DNA of 37,064 nucleotides from an uncultured Gammaproteobacteria bacterium (GTDB lineage Bacteria > Pseudomonadota > Gammaproteobacteria > Enterobacterales > Succinivibrionaceae): positions 1-37,064 of the forward strand of contig OMZC01000042.1 of the NCBI GenBank assembly GCA_900315395.1, written 5' to 3'. Position 1 is the stretch's first letter; each line of letters opens with the position of its first letter. Below the pieces are notes generated by a model that was not told the origin of the DNA, did no database searches, and saw only the letters and a list, made by a program, of their open reading frames with translations. Shown piece after piece: positions 8,392 through 15,120 of the stretch. The translations under genes and the position numbers were made by a program.

Positions 8392-8913
8392 ATGTTTAAG
8401 AACTACTTGATAACTTTGATTTGCTCTCTAGCTCTAGTAACTATGACTGCATGTTCATCAAAAAATGATCAGTCTTCATTAGTTGAAGATGGTTCAGATG
8501 CATCTTTAGGTTTAGACTCAGATGGTGCTTTAACCGTTGGTGATCCTAACGGTTCAGCTGATGGCTGGAATGGCCCTGCTGAATTAGCTGACAACCACAC
8601 CATTTACTTCGCTTACAACTCAGAGAATATTCAGGATCAGTACCTAGGTGTAATGCAGGCTAACGCTGCATACTTAAAGAAGAATCCTGAGGCTCGTGTA
8701 ATCATCGAAGGTCATACCGATGAGCGTGGTACTCCAGAGTACAACATCGCTTTAGGTGAGAGACGTGCTCGTTCAGTTGCTCGTTACATGCAGAACTTAG
8801 GTGTTGATGTAAATCAGCTTTCAATCGTAAGCTATGGTGAAGAGAAGCCTGCTGTTGAAGGTCATGATGAGTCAGCTTGGTCAAAGAACCGTCGTGCTGT
8901 ATTAAACTACTAA
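8392..8913 (+). CDS. pal: Peptidoglycan-associated lipoprotein Pal
   Basis: Outer-membrane lipoprotein that anchors to peptidoglycan through an OmpA-like domain. The 173-residue precursor has a lipoprotein signal peptide with the cysteine at residue 21 (VTMTAC). A Ser/Asp/Gly-rich linker follows to about residue 60. The OmpA-like domain begins with TIYFAYNSE and includes the diaminopimelate-binding signature IIEGHTDERGTPEYNIALGE, with RAR and the C-terminal KNRRAVLNY. A strong terminator follows the stop, so this gene closes the ybgC-pal transcript. Confidence 0.97.
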   Translation: MFKNYLITLICSLALVTMTACSSKNDQSSLVEDGSDASLGLDSDGALTVGDPNGSADGWNGPAELADNHTIYFAYNSENIQDQYLGVMQANAAYLKKNPEARVIIEGHTDERGTPEYNIALGERRARSVARYMQNLGVDVNQLSIVSYGEEKPAVEGHDESAWSKNRRAVLNY

Positions 8914-8983
8914 TTTGAAAATGCTTTGTTTATAGTTTAAGCGTGTTTATAACTTAAGCATAAGTATTGCAATATAGAATAAG

Positions 8984-9009
8984 AGGGCGAACTTAGGTTC
9001 GCCCTTTTT
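8984..9009 (+). terminator. Strong intrinsic terminator after pal
   Basis: The perfect 9-bp stem AGGGCGAAC / GTTCGCCCT with a TTAG loop leads straight into five T residues. It separates cpoB from the tol-pal transcript. Confidence 0.92.
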
Positions 9010-9042
9010 CGTAGGTCTAAATAAGACCATTTTCAGATTATT

Positions 9043-9071
9043 TTGTTATTTTCTTGTGAATTGTATATGAT
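9043..9071 (+). promoter_or_regulatory. Sigma-70-type promoter for cpoB
   Basis: TTGTTA (9043-9048) and TATGAT (9066-9071) are separated by 17 bases, 42 bases before the cpoB start and directly after the pal terminator. Confidence 0.65.
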
Positions 9072-9112
9072 CTAAAAAAACATTTCGGATCATTAAATTC
9101 GGAGCAATAAAA

Positions 9113-9961
9113 GTGAACAGAATTTTAAATTTATTTAAATATTCAGCACTGGCATTAGCTATAACAGCTTCATTTACTGCAAATGCAGATGATGAACAGC
9201 TACAGGCAATGCAGTTGAATATGTTAAAGCTTCAGAATCAGGTACAGGATCTACAAAGTAAATTAGCAGATTCAGAAGGCCAAATTGAGTCTTTAAATCA
9301 TGATCTTCAGGCGCTACAACAAGAAAATTCTGATTTAAAGGCAAAGTTAGCTGCAAATTCTGGTGATGCAAGCAATCAAAATGGAGCTGATAACGGTGAT
9401 GCTAACGCACAGACTGCGCAAAACAATCAAGCATCTCCTAATGCAAAAGCTAATGACGCAAACTCTATTCCAATCAATACTGTAACTGGTAATTCAGGTG
9501 CTACTTTATCTAAGAGTAAAGTTCAGACACAAAGTACAGCAGCTGCAACACCAACAGCAGGCAGTGACTCATCCCTACCTGTTGCAGATGCTCAGGCAGT
9601 AAAGATGTATCAGAGTGCCTATAACCTTTTAGTTAAGAATAAGTTAAGTGAGTCAGCTACAGGTTTTTCAAACTATGTAACTAAATATCCTAATAACTCC
9701 TTAACACCAAATGCATGGTACTGGTTAGGTCAGGTCCAGTATAAGCAGAAGAACTACCAGGATGCCCGTGTAAGCTTCTTAAATACCGCTAAGTTTAAAG
9801 GATCAACTAAAAGAGCTGATGCTTTATACAAGTTAGGTGTAACCTCAAAAGCACTAGGCGATAAAGATAAGGCTAAGAAGTTCTTTGAAGTTCTGATTAA
9901 GACCTATCCTACCTCAAGTTCATCTGCTTTAGCTAAAAAGGAACTAGCTTCTTTAAACTAG
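9113..9961 (+). CDS. cpoB: Cell division coordinator CpoB (YbgF)
   Basis: Periplasmic partner of TolA that coordinates outer-membrane constriction with septal peptidoglycan synthesis. The signal peptide covers about residues 1-25 (ending TANA). A coiled coil that trimerises in the family covers about 27-80. An Asn/Ala/Ser/Thr-rich linker runs to about 155, and TPR repeats fill 160-282, with NAWYWLGQVQYKQKNYQDARVSF and ADALYKLGVTSKALGDKDKA visible. The start codon is GTG with a GGAGC ribosome site. In many relatives the gene is part of the tol-pal transcript; here a terminator and promoter separate it. Confidence 0.93.
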   Translation: MNRILNLFKYSALALAITASFTANADDEQLQAMQLNMLKLQNQVQDLQSKLADSEGQIESLNHDLQALQQENSDLKAKLAANSGDASNQNGADNGDANAQTAQNNQASPNAKANDANSIPINTVTGNSGATLSKSKVQTQSTAAATPTAGSDSSLPVADAQAVKMYQSAYNLLVKNKLSESATGFSNYVTKYPNNSLTPNAWYWLGQVQYKQKNYQDARVSFLNTAKFKGSTKRADALYKLGVTSKALGDKDKAKKFFEVLIKTYPTSSSSALAKKELASLN

Positions 9962-10003
9962 TAGAGAAAGATTCAGTTATTTGATTGAAAATCTTTATGT
10001 AAT

Positions 10004-10043
10004 AAGACCATTCGAAGGTAAAACTTTGGATGGTTTTCTTTTT
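10004..10043 (+). terminator. Intrinsic terminator after cpoB
   Basis: A 14-pair stem (with three G-T pairs), AAGACCATTCGAAG against CTTTGGATGGTTTT around GTAAAA, is followed by CTTTTT. Between here and the tRNA promoter at 10231 the DNA is AT-rich and I see no gene. Confidence 0.8.
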
Positions 10044-10230
10044 ATAAATCAATAAAATTTATCAAAAAGTTCTAAAAGAGAGAGCTTTTTAACAATCAGT
10101 TTTATTGAATATCTTACATTAACTATCTATGAACTAGGTAAAGGCTATAAGATCACCAAACTAATGGTGGAATAAGAACCGCTTAAAAATCATGTTCGTG
10201 AAAAAATATGAAATTTTTGTAAAAAAATGC

Positions 10231-10258
10231 TTGCAAGATCATAAATTTTTAGTAAAAT
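10231..10258 (+). promoter_or_regulatory. Promoter of the tRNA operon
   Basis: TTGCAA (10231-10236) and TAAAAT (10253-10258) are separated by 16 bases. The following TCGCCG is a GC-rich discriminator, typical of stringently controlled stable-RNA promoters. The first tRNA starts 39 bases after the -10 box. Confidence 0.7.
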
Positions 10259-10297
10259 AGTCGCCGTTGAGTTAATCAACAAAAACGTTCGGTGATT

Positions 10298-10373
10298 GGG
10301 TCGTTAGCTCAGTCGGTAGAGCAGCGGACTTTTAATCCGTTGGTCGAGAGTTCGAATCTCTCACGACCCACCA
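10298..10373 (+). tRNA. tRNA-Lys(UUU)
   Basis: 76 bases including an encoded CCA. The acceptor stem GGGTCGT/ACGACCC is followed by discriminator A. The anticodon loop CTTTTAA gives anticodon TTT, and the T arm contains GTTCGAATC. It is first in a six-gene tRNA operon. Confidence 0.97.
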
Positions 10374-10398
10374 TCCTGACGTACTACTACTATGCGCT

Positions 10399-10474
10399 GG
10401 GTTGTTAGCTCAGTTGGTAGAGCAGCGGACTCTTAATCCGTTGGTCGCGGGTTCGACCCCCTCACAACCCACCA
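10399..10474 (+). tRNA. tRNA-Lys(CUU), copy 1
   Basis: Acceptor stem GGGTTGT/ACAACCC, anticodon loop CTCTTAA (anticodon CTT), encoded CCA. It starts the first 102-bp tandem unit. It differs from the UUU gene in acceptor stem, T stem and anticodon. Confidence 0.97.
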
Positions 10475-10500
10475 TGCGCTAAGTAGAAAATCATTCAAGT

Positions 10501-10576
10501 GGGTTGTTAGCTCAGTTGGTAGAGCAGCGGACTCTTAATCCGTTGGTCGCGGGTTCGACCCCCTCACAACCCACCA
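10501..10576 (+). tRNA. tRNA-Lys(CUU), copy 2
   Basis: Identical by eye to the copy at 10399, with the same 26-base spacer behind it. Anticodon CTT, encoded CCA. Confidence 0.97.
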
Positions 10577-10602
10577 TGCGCTAAGTAGAAAATCATTCAA
10601 GT

Positions 10603-10678
10603 GGGTTGTTAGCTCAGTTGGTAGAGCAGCGGACTCTTAATCCGTTGGTCGCGGGTTCGACCCCCTCACAACCCACCA
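10603..10678 (+). tRNA. tRNA-Lys(CUU), copy 3
   Basis: Identical by eye to the neighbouring copies. Anticodon CTT, encoded CCA, same spacer downstream. Confidence 0.97.
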
Positions 10679-10704
10679 TGCGCTAAGTAGAAAATCATTC
10701 AAGT

Positions 10705-10780
10705 GGGTTGTTAGCTCAGTTGGTAGAGCAGCGGACTCTTAATCCGTTGGTCGCGGGTTCGACCCCCTCACAACCCACCA
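10705..10780 (+). tRNA. tRNA-Lys(CUU), copy 4
   Basis: Identical tRNA body. The repeated spacer is absent after this copy and only three bases separate it from the valine tRNA. Anticodon CTT, encoded CCA. Confidence 0.97.
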
Positions 10781-10783
10781 CTT

Positions 10784-10861
10784 GGATGCTTAGCTCAGTT
10801 TGGTTAGAGCATCTGCCTTACAAGCAGAGGGTCATAGGTTCGAGTCCTATAGCATCCACCA
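10784..10861 (+). tRNA. tRNA-Val(UAC)
   Basis: 78 bases. Acceptor stem GGATGCT/AGCATCC, larger D loop (CAGTTTGGTTAGA), anticodon loop CTTACAA giving anticodon TAC, encoded CCA. Last gene of the tRNA operon. Confidence 0.96.
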
Positions 10862-10868
10862 TTTGAAG

Positions 10869-10893
10869 AAGCGACTTGAGTGTCGCCTTTTTT
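10869..10893 (+). terminator. Terminator of the tRNA operon
   Basis: GCGAC (10871-10875) pairs with GTCGC (10882-10886), flanked by AA and CTTTTTT. It lies directly after tRNA-Val. Confidence 0.8.
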
Positions 10894-10951
10894 ATGCCCA
10901 AAATCTGTGGCGCATCCCCAAAACAGCACTTCACTAAGGCTTTACAAATTC

Positions 10952-10979
10952 TTAATGCACTAATTGTGCGCTGTATAAT
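10952..10979 (+). promoter_or_regulatory. Probable promoter of the srf operon
   Basis: TTAATG (10952-10957) and TATAAT (10974-10979) have a 16-base spacer; TG stands directly before the -10. The inverted repeat GCAC-TAATT-GTGC (10957-10969) fills the spacer and could be an operator. The -35 is poor, as expected of a regulated promoter. Confidence 0.5.
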
Positions 10980-11019
10980 AATTAGATGATTTTGTTCAGC
11001 GCCTTATCTTTTGTTGTGG

Positions 11020-11050
11020 TAAATTATTTTACAGCTTGTAAATTATTTTA
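11020..11050 (+). repeat. Duplicated 12-bp near-palindrome before srfB
   Basis: TAAATTATTTTA occurs at 11020-11031 and again at 11039-11050, a period of 19 bases (close to two helix turns), just upstream of the srfB ribosome site. Each copy is nearly palindromic. It could be a regulator-binding site in the leader of the operon. Confidence 0.5.
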
Positions 11051-11065
11051 TATAAGGTGATTCTT

Positions 11066-14000
11066 GTGAAGCAAAATCAGCCATTAACAATCAAGAGACT
11101 GAGTAAGGTCTTATCACGCGATACTACAGTTGAAGAAAATTCTGAAATCGATCTGATTGCAAACTCTGGAGTTCAGTTCTTAGACTTTGAAATCAATTTT
11201 GAGTCGGATAAAAATACTAATAATGAAATCAACTTTGAGTTAGATGATCTTAATACCTATCCTGCTTATGTAAAATTCGGTAAATTCGTAAAAATAGAAG
11301 GCATGGGTGATCACTTTGCAAGATTAAGATTAAATCGAGCTCAGGATAAATATATTGTTGATGAATCAATTGATTATGAGCAGTCTAAAGAAGCTGTAGA
11401 AGAGTTTGATTCTGAAAATGATGTTAGAGTTTTAGATTCTTTAAAACTCTTCAATGGTGTCTGGTTCCCAATTCCTTACTTTAATAAAGGTAAAAAAGAA
11501 GGTCCTGCTAACTGGGCTCGTGCAAGAATTATCAATTTAAGTGAAGCTAAACTTGCTGAAGAAAAAGGCGGACGTTATCACTTAACCTTAGCTTTTGATA
11601 CTACTGTAGATAACAGTCAGGATAATGAAGCTCTGCACAATGCCCCAACCTCTGTGGATATTGATACTAGCTTTACCTTCAGAGATGGTATTGAAGCTAC
11701 CTCATTGTTAAATGGTAAAAACGGTATCAGCTTTGTCTCAGAATGGATTAAGAGCATTATGAAGGAGATCTATCCTTTATCTACTAATAATGCCGCTGAG
11801 AAGGCTAAAGCCACCACCGATGATGATCAATACATTAAGAACAGAGTTTATGAAAAGCATTATCTTAATGTTTTAGCTTTCATTAAGCATTTCTTTATGC
11901 CTAATGATATTAAGCTCATTCACTTTGATAAAACTCATACCGAGACAGACAGCTCATTAGATGTAAGTTTAATCTTAGATATTGGTAATTCACGTACTTG
12001 TGGTCTGTTAGTTGAAGAGGGCACTTCAATGTTAAGTAGCTCTGATACTTTCCCTAACAGTACTCCTCTTATCATTCGTGACTTAAATGCGCCAGAGCAT
12101 GTATATTCAGGTGCCTTTGCAAGTAGAATTCAGTTCCAAAGAGCAAATTTTGATTTTAACTACTGCTCTGATATCTCCTCAAGATTAGATGCCTTCAAGT
12201 GGCCATCTTTAGCTCGTGTGGGTACTGAAGCTACCAAACTTGCTGCTATGGCAAAAGGTAATGAGGGTAATACCGGCTTAAATTCTCCTAAACGTTACTT
12301 ATGGCAGATTAACGATACTCCTAAGTCTGAGTGGAAATTCAATACTACTTATTACCAGACTCCTGTATACCGTCGCAATGAAAAGAATGAAAAACTCTAC
12401 TTTGATCTTTTAAAGAATAAAGAAGGTGAGAAGGCTGCTACCTATCTTCCTGTATCAAAGTTCTTAAATTCAACAGGTGATGCCTTATTTGCAAGCACAG
12501 GGGATGACAGTCAGTTAAAAGCTAACTATTCAGGAAAGTCAGCTATGACTTTCATGTTAATAGAGATCATCTTGCAGGCCATGATGCAGATGAACAGTTA
12601 CTATTACCGTTCCTCAATGGAAGATCATGCTCTGCCACGTAAATTAAAATCAATTGTTTTAACTACACCTCCTTCAATGCCAGATGTTGAGCGTGAGATC
12701 TTCAGATCATGTGCTTATCAGGCAATCGGTGTGATTTGGAAAGCTTACGGCTATGATCCAACTCCAGCTAACGAATTCCATTATGTAGAAAAAGCCCGTT
12801 TGATGTTCCCTGAAGTACCACAGGTCTTCTTAAAATGGGATGAGACCTTAGCAGGTCAGATGGTATATCTGTATAACGAGACTCAAAGAGTTTTCAACGG
12901 TAACTGTAAGTCTTTCATCAAAGAGATCCGTCGTCATGATGCTGATGGCAGATTCAATGAAATTAGCCGTCCAAAATCAAGCAATCTTGTAGCCTCATCA
13001 GTATCAGCAAGAATTGCTTCTATTGATATCGGTGGTGGTACTACTGATTTAGTAATTGCCGATTACAGTTTCCCTGATAAGAAGTGTGAAGAAATTGACG
13101 ATTACAATAATGGCAACTTCAAAGAAGAGGTAAGCAATCAGAACGCTTCTATTCAGATCCGTGAAGTTTTACGTGATGGCTTTAAGATAGCAGGTGATGA
13201 TTTAGTTTTAGATATCATCCGCAACTACATCATTCCTAAGCTAGGTTCAAATGAAGAGTTATCAAAGATTGTAGGCAATATGTCCGGACAGGATGTAAAG
13301 AACCGTAAGAACCGTGTACAGACTGTCGAGCAGATCTTTTCAAAAGTAGCTTACAGAATTTTATCTAGAATCGAATCCTTAGAAAAAGTTCCAGCTGGAC
13401 ACACTGATATTTCTGTTCAGGGTACAGTTGAGGACTTTATACTTTGTAAGGATAAATGCAATCTTGAGATGCTGAACAATCCTAATGATGAGGTGGTTCT
13501 AGAAGAGGGTAAGAGTGCTGTTGATGAAAGCGTAATTGAGTACTTAAATAATCAGTTAGGCAAAGACTACAACCTTTTATCAAGAGAGTTAGTTTTTGAC
13601 TTATACCAGATAAATTACGATATCTCTCGAGGCGAGAACTCTGTTATCAGCAAGTGCTTAAACTACTTGAACACTATCGTAAATTCTTACTGCTGTGATG
13701 TATTACTGTTAACCGGTCGTCCTTCAAAGATCCCTGGATTAAGACGTTTTATTGAGCGTAAGTCATCCTTATCACCATACAGAATTATTTCTATGCACAA
13801 CTACAAGTGCAACGGCTGGTATCCATCCTTTGGTGTAAAAGAAGGTCGTATCGGTGATCCTAAGTCTACAGTGGTTGTGGGAGCTCTTTTAGGCTACACC
13901 AAGATTGCTGATGCTAATAAGCTCATTAACTTTAGAATTAACACTAATCCACTACCATCCTCAACTCCTATGCGTTACTTTGGCGCATTAGACAATGAGA

Positions 14001-15112
14001 GTATGTTAAATAAGAATGAGGTACTGTACAGATTCAGCACTAAGGCTGAACAGGACTTCAAATCAGAGTTATCAGAGCCTGTTGAAAAGCGCTCATCAAA
14101 ATATGATCTCGATACTGCCTTTACCAAGGCAGGAGCTGATGTTGTAAAGAACATTCCTGGAATTACCAGACCAGATGATGAAGGTAATTTAAAGTTCAAC
14201 ACTGAGTTACCTTTAAAACTAGGTTACAGACAGTTTTTTGATCCACACTTTGATTCAGCAATGCTCTTTAGTGTAGGTCTATACAATGATGTTAATGATC
14301 TGCAAAAAGTAAAAGATACTAAAGAGTGGATCATTCCTGATGATGTAGATTTTACTGATGAGTATTACGAGAAATTGGATAAAGAGCTTTTCTCTAAACT
14401 AAAAGCTGTGGATACTAATGGTAATAAAGAATACATCCAAGAGTGTCTGTCTAAGATGAAAGAAGCCTTTGATTCAGGTAAGGCTGCTCTTGAACGCATG
14501 AATGCTCAGGATGAAAATGACATAAAAGCTCAATTTGAAGTTAGTGCCCAAAAATATGGTGACGATGAAGCTAACAACACTAAATTAGGTGGCATGTCAA
14601 AGCTCTTTGGTGCTGACAAGAAGAGAGCTGAGTTAAAAGAGCAGGCAGTAGCCAACTATAAATCCTTATATCAGGGGGATTTATCAGCTACCATTGCTCA
14701 AAAGAAAGATGCCAATAAAAAGAGACAGCGCATGCTGTTTTTACGTACCTTAAGTTCACTTTTAGAACCATGTATTGCAAGTTACAAAGACGATCAGTTG
14801 CGTCGCTTGAATAAAGCCAAAGATGCGATGACTGGCTCTGTAGATGGCAAGATGCGTTATGACTTGAAGATCCAAGGACAGACCTATGAAGGCAAGAAAG
14901 CCTGCACCGGTAGTCCTGTATATGGATGCATTAAGTTTATGCGAGATGAAGATCCTGACAATGCTCCATCAATTTTCTTAATGAAGATTGAAGATGCAAC
15001 TCAAAGTGACAGTAATAAAACACCTATCAAGGAATTTTTAAACCTAAGACTAAAGACAGTCTCAGGTGACGATGAAGAATACTGGAACAATACTGGTTTA
15101 CTCTTAAAATAA
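11066..15112 (+). CDS. srfB: SrfB-family actin/Hsp70-fold ATPase
   Basis: Very large cytoplasmic protein (about 1348 residues) with the three nucleotide-binding signatures of the actin/Hsp70 fold. Phosphate-1 is DIGNSRTCGLL (about residue 305), phosphate-2 is DIGGGTTDLVIADY (about 654), and the adenosine loop is LTGRPSKIPGLRRFIE (about 883). This wide spacing and the adjacent srfC-like gene identify the SrfB family, named after the SsrB-regulated srfABC genes of Salmonella. About 300 residues precede the fold and about 380 acidic and helical residues follow, so it seems longer than the members I know. I prefer GTG 11066, placed five bases after AAGGTGA; the reading frame also allows GTG 11057. 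It heads an operon of 11 genes. SrfB has no settled biochemical function, so a motor or chaperone role is inference from fold. Confidence 0.82.
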   Translation: MKQNQPLTIKRLSKVLSRDTTVEENSEIDLIANSGVQFLDFEINFESDKNTNNEINFELDDLNTYPAYVKFGKFVKIEGMGDHFARLRLNRAQDKYIVDESIDYEQSKEAVEEFDSENDVRVLDSLKLFNGVWFPIPYFNKGKKEGPANWARARIINLSEAKLAEEKGGRYHLTLAFDTTVDNSQDNEALHNAPTSVDIDTSFTFRDGIEATSLLNGKNGISFVSEWIKSIMKEIYPLSTNNAAEKAKATTDDDQYIKNRVYEKHYLNVLAFIKHFFMPNDIKLIHFDKTHTETDSSLDVSLILDIGNSRTCGLLVEEGTSMLSSSDTFPNSTPLIIRDLNAPEHVYSGAFASRIQFQRANFDFNYCSDISSRLDAFKWPSLARVGTEATKLAAMAKGNEGNTGLNSPKRYLWQINDTPKSEWKFNTTYYQTPVYRRNEKNEKLYFDLLKNKEGEKAATYLPVSKFLNSTGDALFASTGDDSQLKANYSGKSAMTFMLIEIILQAMMQMNSYYYRSSMEDHALPRKLKSIVLTTPPSMPDVEREIFRSCAYQAIGVIWKAYGYDPTPANEFHYVEKARLMFPEVPQVFLKWDETLAGQMVYLYNETQRVFNGNCKSFIKEIRRHDADGRFNEISRPKSSNLVASSVSARIASIDIGGGTTDLVIADYSFPDKKCEEIDDYNNGNFKEEVSNQNASIQIREVLRDGFKIAGDDLVLDIIRNYIIPKLGSNEELSKIVGNMSGQDVKNRKNRVQTVEQIFSKVAYRILSRIESLEKVPAGHTDISVQGTVEDFILCKDKCNLEMLNNPNDEVVLEEGKSAVDESVIEYLNNQLGKDYNLLSRELVFDLYQINYDISRGENSVISKCLNYLNTIVNSYCCDVLLLTGRPSKIPGLRRFIERKSSLSPYRIISMHNYKCNGWYPSFGVKEGRIGDPKSTVVVGALLGYTKIADANKLINFRINTNPLPSSTPMRYFGALDNESMLNKNEVLYRFSTKAEQDFKSELSEPVEKRSSKYDLDTAFTKAGADVVKNIPGITRPDDEGNLKFNTELPLKLGYRQFFDPHFDSAMLFSVGLYNDVNDLQKVKDTKEWIIPDDVDFTDEYYEKLDKELFSKLKAVDTNGNKEYIQECLSKMKEAFDSGKAALERMNAQDENDIKAQFEVSAQKYGDDEANNTKLGGMSKLFGADKKRAELKEQAVANYKSLYQGDLSATIAQKKDANKKRQRMLFLRTLSSLLEPCIASYKDDQLRRLNKAKDAMTGSVDGKMRYDLKIQGQTYEGKKACTGSPVYGCIKFMRDEDPDNAPSIFLMKIEDATQSDSNKTPIKEFLNLRLKTVSGDDEEYWNNTGLLLK

Positions 15113-15120
15113 GGTTTCAT

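Larger units (their letters stand above)
10399..10780 (+). repeat. 102-bp perfect tandem repeat carrying tRNA-Lys(CUU)
   Basis: Units start at 10399, 10501, 10603 and 10705. The first three are complete (76-base tRNA plus 26-base spacer beginning TGCGCTAAGTAG); the fourth is only the tRNA. Spacers are identical too, which means recent duplication or ongoing gene conversion. Confidence 0.95.

Noticed and set aside
10399..10780. Possible CRISPR array because of regular direct repeats
   Set aside because: The repeats are tRNA-Lys genes with identical spacers; CRISPR spacers would differ, and no cas gene is present.
11028..11056. TTTACA and TATAAG at 17-base spacing as promoter for srfB
   Set aside because: Transcription would begin at or inside the Shine-Dalgarno and start codon of srfB, leaving no usable leader. 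The 10952-10979 site is a better fit.
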